64,000 nt of DNA from Brevundimonas lenta (GTDB taxonomy: Bacteria; Pseudomonadota; Alphaproteobacteria; Caulobacterales; Caulobacteraceae), in contig NZ_JACIDM010000003.1 in NCBI RefSeq assembly GCF_014196335.1, positions 62,001-126,000 of the forward strand, written 5' to 3'. The notes under the pieces were generated by a model. It did not search any database. It worked only from the letters and a program-made list of their open reading frames with translations, and was not told the origin of the DNA. Positions within the stretch are counted from its first letter, which is position 1. Every line of letters starts with the position of its first letter. Below are positions 26,654 through 36,186 of the stretch, piece after piece. The position numbers were made by a program, and so were the translations under genes.

Positions 26654-27739
26654 ATGGCGCGCATCACGCTGCGGCAACTGCTCGATCACGCGGCTGAGAA
26701 CGACTACGGCCTGCCCGCCTACAACATCAACAACATGGAGCAGGGCCTGGCGATCATGGAGGCGGCGGAAGCCGTCAACGCCCCGGTGATCATTCAGGCC
26801 AGCCGCGGCGCCCGCAGCTATGCGAACGACATTGTCCTGGCCAAGCTGATCGACGCCCTCGCCGAGCTGTATCCGCACATCCCGGTGTGCATGCACCAGG
26901 ACCACGGCAACGGCCCCGCCACCTGCGCCACCGCCATCCAGTACGGCTTCACCTCGGTGATGATGGACGGCTCGCTGGAAGAGGACGCCAAGACCCCCGC
27001 CAGCTACGAGTACAACGTCGACGTCACCCGCCGCGTCACCGAGATGGCCCACAGCTGCGGCGTCTCCGTCGAGGGCGAGCTGGGCGTGCTGGGCTCGCTG
27101 GAAACCGGCATGGGCGAGGCTGAAGACGGCCACGGCTTCGAAGGCAAGCTGGACCACTCCGCCCTGCTGACCGACCCCGATCAGGCGGTTGAGTTCGTGA
27201 AGGCCACCAAGGTCGACGCCCTCGCCATCGCCATGGGCACCAGCCACGGCGCCTACAAATTCAGCCGCAAGCCGGACGGCGAAGTGCTGGCCATGAACGT
27301 GATTGAGGAAATCCACCGCCGCCTGCCGGACACCCATCTGGTCATGCACGGCTCCTCGTCGGTGCCGCAGGACCTGCAGGACATCATCAACCAGTACGGT
27401 GGGAAGATGCCCCAGACCTGGGGCGTGCCGGTGGAGGAAATCCAGCGCGGCATCAAGCACGGCGTCCGCAAGATCAACATCGACACCGACAACCGCATGG
27501 CCATCACCGGCGCCATCCGGAAGGTGCTGGCCGAGAAGCCGGGCGAGTTCGACCCGCGCGCTTATCTGAAGCCCGCCAAGGAGGCCATGCGCAAGCTGTG
27601 CATCGAGCGCTACCAGCAGTTCGGCTGCGAAGGCCAGGCCTCGAAGATCAAACCGCTGTCGACCGCCCAGATGGCCAAGCGCTACGCCGCCGGCGAACTG
27701 GACCCGCACTTCGGCGCCCGCGCCTCGAAGGCGGCCTGA
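26654..27739 (+). CDS. fba: Class II fructose-1,6-bisphosphate aldolase
   Basis: 361 residues from the ATG at 26654. The zinc ligands and active-site segments of the class II enzyme are visible: [15 protein letters not shown] (catalytic Asp and His), [33 protein letters not shown] and [12 protein letters not shown], plus [18 protein letters not shown]. The length and long tail are those of the CbbA-like IIB type found in alphaproteobacteria. No CbbR or RuBisCO gene is in the window, so glycolysis/gluconeogenesis is the expected role. A bidirectional terminator follows. Confidence 0.97.
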   Translation: MARITLRQLLDHAAENDYGLPAYNINNMEQGLAIMEAAEAVNAPVIIQASRGARSYANDIVLAKLIDALAELYPHIPVCMHQDHGNGPATCATAIQYGFTSVMMDGSLEEDAKTPASYEYNVDVTRRVTEMAHSCGVSVEGELGVLGSLETGMGEAEDGHGFEGKLDHSALLTDPDQAVEFVKATKVDALAIAMGTSHGAYKFSRKPDGEVLAMNVIEEIHRRLPDTHLVMHGSSSVPQDLQDIINQYGGKMPQTWGVPVEEIQRGIKHGVRKINIDTDNRMAITGAIRKVLAEKPGEFDPRAYLKPAKEAMRKLCIERYQQFGCEGQASKIKPLSTAQMAKRYAAGELDPHFGARASKAA

Positions 27740-27755
27740 ATTTCAGGGTGAAAGC

Positions 27756-27795
27756 AAAGGCCCGTACGATCAGATCGTCCGGGCCTTTCTTCTTA
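27756..27795. terminator. Bidirectional intrinsic terminator between fba and the DUF2799 gene
   Basis: AAAGGCCCGTACGAT and ATCGTCCGGGCCTTT form a long stem with one mismatch around a CAG loop, followed on the plus strand by CTTCTT and on the minus strand by GCTTT. It lies between two convergent stops. Confidence 0.75.
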
Positions 27796-28431
27796 CCAGC
27801 GACCGTAGGAACGCTCGAACCGATAGCGAACGTCGCGCGCCCGCATTTCGGCGTCGTCCAGCGCCCGCTGCGCGCGGCGCCAGTCGCGTTCGGTGTCCTC
27901 GCGTTCGCGTCGGACTTCCTGAATCCGGTTGCGGATGACGTCGCGCTGTTCGTCGGTCAGACCCTCGGTCCGCAGCTCCCGCTGCTTGGCGTCCAGCTTG
28001 TCGTCCAGCTCCTCGAGCCGTCCGCCGAGGCTGTTGATCAGGCTTTCCGCGTCCCGCACCGCCTGTTCCGCAGCGTAGACGACGCGCCCATCCTCATAGG
28101 CCGGCATGAAGTCGCGCTCCAGCTCCGCCGGACACACGCCCGCGTAGCCGTTGCCGCTGCGGCCTTCGGCGAAGCCGCGGCCGGGCGTGCAGTACGTGAT
28201 CACCCCCTGCGACCAGCCGCTCCGGTACGCCGCGTCGTCCGGCGCGATCCCGTGCTTCATGCACGCCTCGGCATGTTCGCCGAGCCGGCTCTGGGCGAGG
28301 CCGGAGGCCCCGTCTGAATAGCCCTGGCCGCTCCAGTCGCCGGCCAGGCACTGATCCTTGCTCATGGTCGCGCAGCTGCCGAGCATCAGCGCTGCCGTCG
28401 TCGCCGCAGCGGCGAACAAAATGGTGCGCAT
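27793..28431 (-). CDS. DUF2799 lipoprotein with coiled-coil tail
   Basis: 212 residues from the ATG at 28431. The signal ends LMLGSCAT, a lipobox. The mature part begins KDQCLAGDWSGQGYSDGASGLAQSRLGEHAEACMKHGIAPD, a DUF2799 hallmark (read in parts), with conserved YRSGWSQGVITYCTPGRGFAEGRSGNGYAGVCP. The last about 90 residues form a charged coiled coil (RLEELDDKLDAKQRELRTEG, EVRREREDTERDWRRAQ). DUF2799 proteins are envelope lipoproteins of unknown function. An upstream ATG at 28518 gives an unlikely extension. Confidence 0.85.
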   Translation of the reverse strand: MRTILFAAAATTAALMLGSCATMSKDQCLAGDWSGQGYSDGASGLAQSRLGEHAEACMKHGIAPDDAAYRSGWSQGVITYCTPGRGFAEGRSGNGYAGVCPAELERDFMPAYEDGRVVYAAEQAVRDAESLINSLGGRLEELDDKLDAKQRELRTEGLTDEQRDVIRNRIQEVRREREDTERDWRRAQRALDDAEMRARDVRYRFERSYGRW

Positions 28432-28557
28432 CGCGCCCTCCCCCCGATAGACGCGGGCACCATGCCGTATGGTTAAGCTTCTTCCAAGTGACGGTTTGAC
28501 CCGCCCCGTCCCGCCCATGCTAGACGGGTCGGACCGCCGCCCGGCGGCGGAGCGCCC

Positions 28558-29559
28558 GTGTCCGACGAACCCCTCCTCACCGAAGACGACGAGCCGACGG
28601 CGCTGGAAGCCCGCATCGAGACCGCCGGCGTGCGCCTGGACAAGGCGCTGGCCGAGGCGTTTCCGTCCCTGTCGCGCGCCCGGCTTCAGGCCCTGCTGGC
28701 CGAAGGCGCCGTCACCTGGGAGGGCCAGCCTGTTTCAGGCGGTTCGGCCAAGGCCCGTCCCGGCCTCTACGCGGTCATCCTGCCGCCCGTCGCGCCCGCC
28801 GAACCGCAGCCGGAAGCCATTCCGCTGACTGTCCTGTTCGAGGACGCCGACCTGATCGTCATCGATAAACCCGCCGGCATGGCGGCCCACCCGGCTCCGG
28901 GGAGCGAGACCGGCACGCTCGTCAACGCCCTGCTGGCCCACTGCGGCGACACCCTTTCGGGCATAGGCGGCGTCGCCCGTCCGGGCATCGTCCACCGTCT
29001 GGACAAGGACACCTCCGGCGTCATGGTCGCCGCCAAGTCCGACCGGGCTCACGCCGGACTGTCGGCCCTGTTCGCGACTCACGACATCGAGCGCACCTAC
29101 ATCGCCCTCACGCGAGGCGCTCCCAGCCCGGGCAAGGGCCGGATCGAGAGCCTGATCGGCCGCTCCTCGTCGGACCGCAAAAAGATGGCCGTGCTCCGCT
29201 CGGGCGGGCGCAACGCCATCACCGACTATGTGGTCCAGGCCACCTTCGGACAGCCCGCCAAGGCCGGCGGCGCCCCGATGGCCGCCCGGGTCGCCTGCAC
29301 GCTCCATACGGGCCGGACCCACCAGATCCGCGTCCATCTCGCCTCAAAGGGCGCGCCGCTTCTCGGCGACCCAGTCTACGGTTCGGGCAGCCCCGTCGCA
29401 CTTGTCCGCGCCGCCATCGCCGATGCGGGTCTGACGCGCCAGGCGTTGCACGCGGCCATCCTCGGTTTCATCCACCCCGTCACCGGGCAGGCCCTGCGCT
29501 TCGAGACCGCCCCCCCTGCCGATATGCTGGCGCTGGAAGCGGGACTCGCCGCCCTGTGA
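28558..29559 (+). CDS. rluD: RluA-family 23S rRNA pseudouridine synthase (RluD-like)
   Basis: 333 residues from a GTG at 28558. An S4 RNA-binding domain covers about 18-75 (VRLDKALAEAFPSLSRARLQALLAEGAV). The catalytic domain has DLIVIDKPAGMAAHPAPG and the active-site GIVHRLDKDTSGVMVAAK with its catalytic Asp, then LHTGRTHQIRVHLA and LLGDPVYG. RluD modifies helix 69 of 23S rRNA; the exact target here is inferred from similarity. It overlaps the following peptidase gene. Confidence 0.92.
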   Translation: MSDEPLLTEDDEPTALEARIETAGVRLDKALAEAFPSLSRARLQALLAEGAVTWEGQPVSGGSAKARPGLYAVILPPVAPAEPQPEAIPLTVLFEDADLIVIDKPAGMAAHPAPGSETGTLVNALLAHCGDTLSGIGGVARPGIVHRLDKDTSGVMVAAKSDRAHAGLSALFATHDIERTYIALTRGAPSPGKGRIESLIGRSSSDRKKMAVLRSGGRNAITDYVVQATFGQPAKAGGAPMAARVACTLHTGRTHQIRVHLASKGAPLLGDPVYGSGSPVALVRAAIADAGLTRQALHAAILGFIHPVTGQALRFETAPPADMLALEAGLAAL

Positions 29560-30260
29560 GAGTGATCGTCGCCGCCGCTCTGCTCCTTCTGCTCGCGAAC
29601 TGCGAACGCGCGGTCGATCTCGTTCCGTGGAAGGGTCAGCCGGGTTCCACCCAGCCCAACGCCGTCGGCCTGGTCACCCTGCCCTGCGACGCCTCCACGC
29701 CGCTGGAGCCTACCCGTCCCTATTACTGCCGCCGTGATCGACATTTCGTCACGCCGCCGGCGCGAGAGGCCCTGGTCACGGCGGCGAAGGCCATGCGCGC
29801 CCGTTACCCCGGCGAAGTGCTCCGCTTCATGGACGCCTCCGGCCCCGACGGCGAGAAGCCGTTTCCGCCGCATCTCAGCCACGGCGACGGCCGCCAGATC
29901 GACCTCGGGCTCTACTACACCGACGTGAAGGGCCGCCCGCTCGACCACTTCCCCGCCACCGACCGGTACGGCGGCTACTGGCCGGCCGAGCCGCCCCGCC
30001 CGGGTGAGGAGATCGCCTGCCCGAACGGCCGCCCGGCCCGCGCCGAAAAGCCTGATCCGCCCGCCAACCGCCCGTGGAGGCTGGACGAAGCGCGGACGAA
30101 AGCACTGATCCAGGCTCTGATCGCAGATCGCCGTGTCCGCCGTATTCTGATCGAACCCCACCTTGAACGCCGCCTCGGCCTGTGGGGCCATCCCAAGCTG
30201 CGCTTCGCCGGCTGTCAGGCCGCGCGCCACGACGACCATATCCACGTCGACTTCCACTAA
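29556..30260 (+). CDS. LAS-type penicillin-insensitive murein endopeptidase-like protein
   Basis: 234 residues from a GTG at 29556 overlapping the previous stop (GTGA). A short hydrophobic N-terminus ends in ANCERAV, possibly a lipobox (LLANC). The metallopeptidase signature is complete: SHGDGRQIDLGLYY gives H-x6-D and RHDDHIHVDFH gives the HxH. This matches MepA/LAS enzymes that cut D-Ala-mDAP or related cross-links in the periplasm. It lacks the usual long signal peptide of MepA, consistent with lipoprotein anchoring. Confidence 0.82.
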   Translation: MRVIVAAALLLLLANCERAVDLVPWKGQPGSTQPNAVGLVTLPCDASTPLEPTRPYYCRRDRHFVTPPAREALVTAAKAMRARYPGEVLRFMDASGPDGEKPFPPHLSHGDGRQIDLGLYYTDVKGRPLDHFPATDRYGGYWPAEPPRPGEEIACPNGRPARAEKPDPPANRPWRLDEARTKALIQALIADRRVRRILIEPHLERRLGLWGHPKLRFAGCQAARHDDHIHVDFH

Positions 30261-30275
30261 CCGGAGCCCCCCCCC

Positions 30276-30584
30276 ATGGCCGACGCCGACATTCGCGACA
30301 ACGCCGACGCCCACCGCTACGAACTGCCGGTCGGATCCGAGGTGGCGGTGGTCATCTACAATCTGTCCGACCGCAACCTCATGATCACCGAGACCCTCGT
30401 GCCGCAGGCGCTTGAGGGTCAGGGCATCGCCAGCCGGCTGGCGAAACACGTGATCGAGGACGCCCGCACCCGCGGCCTGCTCATCCTGCCGGTCTGCCCG
30501 TTCTTCGCAGGCTACCTGCAGAAACACCCCGAACATGCAGACGTCGTGCACCCCACCTACCGCTCCATCCTCGGCCTCGAATAG
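30276..30584 (+). CDS. Small GNAT-fold N-acetyltransferase (YjdJ type)
   Basis: 102 residues, a complete small acetyltransferase domain of the PF14542 kind. The acetyl-CoA loop is EGQGIASRLAKHVIEDARTRG, followed by the characteristic ILPVCPFFAGYLQKHPEH and a final DVVHPTYR. Substrate unknown. It is 15 bases after the peptidase stop and ends 213 bases before rpoH. Confidence 0.9.
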   Translation: MADADIRDNADAHRYELPVGSEVAVVIYNLSDRNLMITETLVPQALEGQGIASRLAKHVIEDARTRGLLILPVCPFFAGYLQKHPEHADVVHPTYRSILGLE

Positions 30585-30797
30585 TAAGTCTTGATTAAGG
30601 ACTGACCCTCTGATATACAGCCGCTCATTCGGTGCAGTGGCGCCGGGGCAACGGTCACGCTTTCATGTGACGATCCGCCTCTGACAAAGGCTGAAACCCG
30701 ACCCTATTTCATCGGTTGAGGGGTGAGGCGTCGGCGCACATACCGTGGCCGTCTCCGTTGGACCCGCTCGTTGAATACGGTCGGAGGGACCAGACTA
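30585..30797 (+). promoter_or_regulatory. rpoH upstream region
   Basis: This 213-bp gap has no coding sequence and must contain the rpoH promoter and leader. CCTATTT around 30703-30709 resembles the -10 of alphaproteobacterial heat-shock promoters, but I could not pair it with a good -35. GGAGGGA at 30783-30789 is a strong ribosome site eight bases from the ATG. Heat-shock autoregulation is known in Caulobacter and is only inferred here. Confidence 0.4.
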
Positions 30798-31682
30798 ATG
30801 GCTAACAGTACGCTCGCGGTGATGTCGCCTGAACAGGGACTGTCGCGCTATCTCACGGAAATCCGTAAGTTTCCGATGCTGGCCAAGGATGAGGAGTTCA
30901 TGCTGGCCAAGCGCTGGACGGAACACCAGGATCCGGAAGCCGCCCACCGCCTTGTCACCTCGCACCTGCGCCTCGTGGCCAAGATCGCCATGGGTTATCG
31001 CGGCTACGGCCTGCCGATCGGCGAAGTGATTTCGGAAGGCAACGTCGGCCTGATGCAGGCCGTCAAGAAATTCGACCCGGACAAGGGCTTCCGCCTCGCC
31101 ACCTACGCCATGTGGTGGATCCGCGCCTCGATCCAGGAATACATCCTGCGCAGCTGGTCGCTCGTGAAGATGGGCACGACCGCCGCGCAGAAGAAGCTGT
31201 TCTTCAACCTGCGCAAGGCCAAGAGCCAGATCTCGGCCTTCGAGGAAGGCGACCTGCACCCCGACCACGTCGAGATCATCGCCACCAAGCTGGGCGTGAC
31301 CAACGAGGACGTCATCAGCATGAACCGCCGCCTCGGCGGCGACGCCTCGCTGAACGCCCCGCTGCGCGCCGATGGCGAGAGCGAGTGGCAGGACTGGCTG
31401 GCCGACGACACGGCGATCTCGCAGGAGACCGCCCTGGCTGAAAGCGAGGAGAAGTCGCTCCGCATGGGCCTGCTGCAGGAAGCCATGGAAGAGCTGACCG
31501 ATCGCGAGAAGCACATCCTGACCGAGCGCCGTCTCAAGGACGACCCGGTCACGCTCGAGGAACTGGCCGGCCAGTACGGCGTCAGCCGCGAGCGCGTGCG
31601 CCAGATCGAGGTCCGCGCCTTCGAGAAGCTGCAGAAGGCCATGCGCGCCGCCGCCGAAGAGCGGAACCTGGTCGACGCCTGA
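30798..31682 (+). CDS. rpoH: RNA polymerase heat-shock sigma factor RpoH (sigma-32)
   Basis: 294 residues from the ATG at 30798. Region 1.2/2 contains LVTSHLRLVAKIAMGYRGYGLPIGE, GNVGLMQAVKKFDPDKGFRLATYAMWWIRA and IQEYILRSWSLVKMGTTAAQ. The RpoH box reads QKKLFFNLRKAKS, which identifies sigma-32 within the family. Region 4 has LTDREKHILTERRL and the helix-turn-helix VTLEELAGQYGVSRERVRQIE. It directs heat-shock chaperone and protease genes. An intrinsic terminator follows at 31744. Confidence 0.97.
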   Translation: MANSTLAVMSPEQGLSRYLTEIRKFPMLAKDEEFMLAKRWTEHQDPEAAHRLVTSHLRLVAKIAMGYRGYGLPIGEVISEGNVGLMQAVKKFDPDKGFRLATYAMWWIRASIQEYILRSWSLVKMGTTAAQKKLFFNLRKAKSQISAFEEGDLHPDHVEIIATKLGVTNEDVISMNRRLGGDASLNAPLRADGESEWQDWLADDTAISQETALAESEEKSLRMGLLQEAMEELTDREKHILTERRLKDDPVTLEELAGQYGVSRERVRQIEVRAFEKLQKAMRAAAEERNLVDA

Positions 31683-31743
31683 CTGCGCTCAAGCAGCGCG
31701 CTCAAGTAGCCCGAAGGGCGGTAGCGCCACTGGAATGATGTTC

Positions 31744-31771
31744 AAGGCGGGCTGTTTCAGCCCGCCTTTTT
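31744..31771 (+). terminator. Intrinsic terminator after rpoH
   Basis: AAGGCGGGCT (31744-31753) pairs perfectly with AGCCCGCCTT (31759-31768) around GTTTC, followed by TTT. The stop codon of the convergent receiver gene (31757-31759) lies in the loop, so the last codons of that gene form half of the rpoH terminator. Confidence 0.8.
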
Positions 31772-32563
31772 CATGGGCTCGGCCTTGTGCATGGCCAGCA
31801 GGGCGCCGATCGGAGCGGACAGCGTCTCCTTGCTCGGCGGCGCCGAGGCGAGGCTGACCTCCAGCGCGCCGACGGCGACGGCCAGTCGCGAGTCCGAAAC
31901 CTTCATCGCCAGCGCCTTCAGCGCGCCCGCCTGCTCGCGGATCGCCCGCGCGGCCTGGGCCGGGTCGTTGTGGAACTGATCCAGCGCCGACGCCAGGATT
32001 CGCATCGCCTGATCCTTGGCTTCGGCGTGGGCGGCCGCGCCCGTCGCCGGTCCGTCGCCGCGGCGCTTGGCCGGTCCGGTGTATTCGCCCGAGTTGAAGC
32101 GACGCCGGTCGGGGCCGACATAGGCCACCGCCTCGATCCAGTTGCGCGGCTTCAGGGCCACGTTCTCGATCCGCCGCAGCAGGTCCGCGCTGGTGTAGGG
32201 CTTGCGCAGGAACTCGTGCACGCCGGCGTCGCGCGCCCCGATGATGGTCGTCGCCGTCGCCTCGGCCGTGACCATGATGATCGGCGCCCGGCGACAGGCC
32301 ATTTCCGAACGCCGCAGCGCCTTGGCCAGGCTTTCGCCGTCCAGTCCCGGACCGGTGCGCTCGGTGAAGACGATGCCGGGCTCCAGCGCCGCGGCGGCCT
32401 TCATGGCGCGCGCCTCGTCAGCCTCGATCATCACCTCGCGGGCGCCCAGCGCCTTGACGATATCGGTCAGCAGGCGCGCGGCGTGCGGGTTCGGGTCCAC
32501 GATCAGGACCTTGCCCATCACCGGCTCAAGCTTGACCAGTATCCGACGATCGATTGCGAACAC
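31757..32563 (-). CDS. Response-regulator receiver protein with degenerate phosphorylation site
   Basis: 268 residues from the GTG at 32563, chosen because GGAGG lies seven bases upstream; the ATG at 32518 has no ribosome site. A CheY-like receiver covers about 17-135: VLIVDPNPHAARLL, FTERTGPGLDG, IIMVTAEAT and EFLRKPYTSADLL. The conserved Thr and Lys are kept, but the phospho-acceptor Asp is Glu (FTERTG) and the second acidic residue is Pro (VDPN). A phosphorylation-independent or constitutively active state is likely. The about 130-residue C-terminal part is helical, without an output domain I can name. It converges with rpoH. Confidence 0.85.
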   Translation of the reverse strand: MFAIDRRILVKLEPVMGKVLIVDPNPHAARLLTDIVKALGAREVMIEADEARAMKAAAALEPGIVFTERTGPGLDGESLAKALRRSEMACRRAPIIMVTAEATATTIIGARDAGVHEFLRKPYTSADLLRRIENVALKPRNWIEAVAYVGPDRRRFNSGEYTGPAKRRGDGPATGAAAHAEAKDQAMRILASALDQFHNDPAQAARAIREQAGALKALAMKVSDSRLAVAVGALEVSLASAPPSKETLSAPIGALLAMHKAEPMKKAG

Positions 32564-32635
32564 GCAGTATCCTCCACCTCCCGAAAGTGTGGCCGATACA
32601 GGGTTAAAGTGGCTTGAACGCAGTCGCTTGCGCGG

Positions 32636-33931
<1,296 letters not shown>

Positions 33932-34016
33932 GGTTCACTCTCCGCTGATCCGGCTTCCGGAATGCGGGCGCAGCCTATAGCGGGGGAATCGTCGGGTGTC
34001 GTCCCGGCCAGGAGGA

Positions 34017-35180
34017 TTATTCCGCCAGCGCCGTCTCGAACGCCCACTCCAGCCACGGCGTGAGCGCCTCGATATCGACCGTATCGACCGTGCACCCGCA
34101 CCAGATCCGCAGGCCGGCCGGGGCGTTGCGGTGGCTTTCGATGTCGAAGGCCGCGCCGGCCTCCTCGACCAGCGCCTTCATCCGTTTCACCAGCGCCTGC
34201 CGCCCGGCCTCATCCATCGCCGTCACGCGCGGATCGACGAGCTTCAGACAGACAGACGTCGTCGACCGCGTCGCCGGGTCCCCGGCCAGGTATTCGACCC
34301 ACGGCGTCCGCCGGACCCAGACGTCCAGCGCCGCAGCATTGGCCTCGGTCCGCGCGATCAGCGTCTCCAGCCCGCCGACTGACAGGCCCCATTCGACGCC
34401 GTCGATCCAGTCCTCGATCGTCCAGACCGAGAAGGTGTTGATCATCGACCCGGTCGCCAGCATCCGGTCGAACCCGTTCGCGTCCCGCAGTCTCAAAACC
34501 TTCGGCACGCTGCGCGGCGGCTCATAGCCGTCCAGCCGCGCCACGGCCTTCGGCGACAGCGCCGCCACGCCCAGCCCGGCCTCGCCGCCCAGGGCCTTCT
34601 GGAAGCTGAACGTCACCACATCCAGCTTGTCCCACGGCAACGGCATGGCGAAAGCCGCCGAGGTCGCGTCGCAGATCACGATCCCTTCACGGTCTGCCGC
34701 GATCCAGTCCGCCCCCGGCGCCTTCACGCCCGAGGTCGTGCCGTTCCAGGGGAAGACCAGGTCTTTCTTCGGATCGACCTTCGACACGTCGGGGAACTGG
34801 CCCCACGGCGCCGTCAGCACTTCGGGCTCCAGCTTCAGGTGATCGCTGATGTCCGTCGCCCAGACCTGGCCGAAATTCTCGAACGCCAGCACCTGCACCG
34901 GCCGCTCGCCCAGCATCGACCACAACGCCGCCTCGACCGCCCCGGTGTCCGAACCGGGCACGTAGACGATCTGCCAGTCAGCCGGGACCTGCAGCAGTTC
35001 GCGGGTCAGCTTCAGCCCGTACGCGAACCGCGCCACCACCTCGGGCGCGCGAATGCCGCGTCCCAGCAGGGCATGAGGAATAGTCTGGCTGGACCAGCCC
35101 GGCCGTTTCGCCGTCGGCCCGGACGAAAACCACGGACGTTCCGGCTTCACATTGGGCCGGTTGACCGCCGCTCCCGTCAC
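34017..35180 (-). CDS. serC: Phosphoserine aminotransferase
   Basis: 387 residues from a GTG at 35180 that overlaps the DnaJ-protein stop (GTGA). This is the alphaproteobacterial/Methanosarcina-type SerC. The N-terminus RPWFSSGPTAKRPGWS and the PLP-binding SFQKALGGEAGLG (Lys195) are clear, with TTSGVKAPGADWI and DATSAAFAMPLPWDKLDVVTF preceding it in pieces. It converts 3-phosphohydroxypyruvate to phosphoserine. serA and serB are not in this window. The stop is 85 bases from the purA start. Confidence 0.95.
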   Translation of the reverse strand: MTGAAVNRPNVKPERPWFSSGPTAKRPGWSSQTIPHALLGRGIRAPEVVARFAYGLKLTRELLQVPADWQIVYVPGSDTGAVEAALWSMLGERPVQVLAFENFGQVWATDISDHLKLEPEVLTAPWGQFPDVSKVDPKKDLVFPWNGTTSGVKAPGADWIAADREGIVICDATSAAFAMPLPWDKLDVVTFSFQKALGGEAGLGVAALSPKAVARLDGYEPPRSVPKVLRLRDANGFDRMLATGSMINTFSVWTIEDWIDGVEWGLSVGGLETLIARTEANAAALDVWVRRTPWVEYLAGDPATRSTTSVCLKLVDPRVTAMDEAGRQALVKRMKALVEEAGAAFDIESHRNAPAGLRIWCGCTVDTVDIEALTPWLEWAFETALAE

Positions 35181-36073
35181 GCCCGCCCCTTGGCGCGCAT
35201 GTCTTCGGCCAGCTTCGTCAGGGCGTCGTCCTCCTGCTCGGGCAGCATGACCATCAGCTTGGCCAACAGGTCGCCGCGCTTGCCGCCGACGAACGCGCCG
35301 CGCCCTTTCAGGCGCAGCACCTTGCCCGAGTTCGAGCCCTTGGGAATGGTCATGCTGACGGTCCCCTCGGGCGTCCGCACCGGCACCTTGCCGCCCAGCA
35401 CCGCATCCGTCAGCGGCACCGGCAGGTCCATCGTGAGGTCAGCGCCATCCCGCGTAAACACCGGGTGCGGCGCGATCTTCATCTCGATCAGGGCGTCGCC
35501 CGCCTCACCGCCCCGGCCGGGCGCGCCCTGCCCGCGCAGGCGGATCGTCTGACCATCCGCCGCGCCCTTGGGGATCGTGACGTCCAACGTGCGACCGTCG
35601 GAGAACTGGATCCGCCGCATCGCGCCCGTGATCGCGTCCTCAAGGCTGATTTCCAACGTGGCGCGCACGTCCTGGCCACGGCTCGAAAAGCCGCCCGCCC
35701 GTGTGCCGCTGGCCCGCCCGCCGCCGAACATGCCGCCGAAGATTTCGTCCAGATCGACGTCCTCGAACCCGCCACGCTGGCCGGTCTGACCGAACGGGCT
35801 CCCACCCGGGCGTCCACCGCCGCCGCCACCGAAGCCGCGGAATTGCTCGCGTCCGTCGGCGTCGATCTCGCCCCGGTCGAACTTCTTGCGCTTCTCGGCG
35901 TCGCCCAGCAGGTCGAACGCAGCGGTCACCCGCTTGAAGCGTTCGTCAGCTTCGCGATTGCCCGGATTTTTGTCCGGATGCAGTTCCTTGGCGAGCTTGC
36001 GGAACGCCTTCTTGATCTCGTCCTGGCTCGCGCCCCGGGCGACACCCAGTTCCTTGTAGGGATCGCCCGCCAC
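35177..36073 (-). CDS. DnaJ-class molecular chaperone (type II, CbpA-like)
   Basis: 298 residues from the GTG at 36073 (ribosome site GGAG about ten bases upstream); the frame stays open to 36238 but that extension is unlike the family. An N-terminal J domain carries HPD at 32-34 (FRKLAKELHPDKNPGN), then a Gly/Phe-rich linker with GGGGGGRPGGSPFG, and two DnaJ C-terminal beta domains (RATLEISLEDAITGAMRRIQF, TIPKGSNSGKVLRLKGRG). There is no Cys-rich zinc finger, so it is a class B co-chaperone. Its stop overlaps serC, and it lies just downstream of the GTA cluster on the same strand. Confidence 0.92.
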   Translation of the reverse strand: MAGDPYKELGVARGASQDEIKKAFRKLAKELHPDKNPGNREADERFKRVTAAFDLLGDAEKRKKFDRGEIDADGREQFRGFGGGGGGRPGGSPFGQTGQRGGFEDVDLDEIFGGMFGGGRASGTRAGGFSSRGQDVRATLEISLEDAITGAMRRIQFSDGRTLDVTIPKGAADGQTIRLRGQGAPGRGGEAGDALIEMKIAPHPVFTRDGADLTMDLPVPLTDAVLGGKVPVRTPEGTVSMTIPKGSNSGKVLRLKGRGAFVGGKRGDLLAKLMVMLPEQEDDALTKLAEDMRAKGRA

Positions 36074-36186
36074 TCGAAATCCACTCCGTCCTGGGTCTGA
36101 TCGCTGAGCGCATCCGACCCGCCAAGAATCCAGAGCTCTCCAGTTAGGACATCGCCGCCGTTCCGCAAAGGCGATCGCGCCTGAAT

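Noticed and set aside
30585..30797. tRNA gene before rpoH
   Set aside because: No cloverleaf, T-loop GTTCGA-type sequence or anticodon stem could be drawn.
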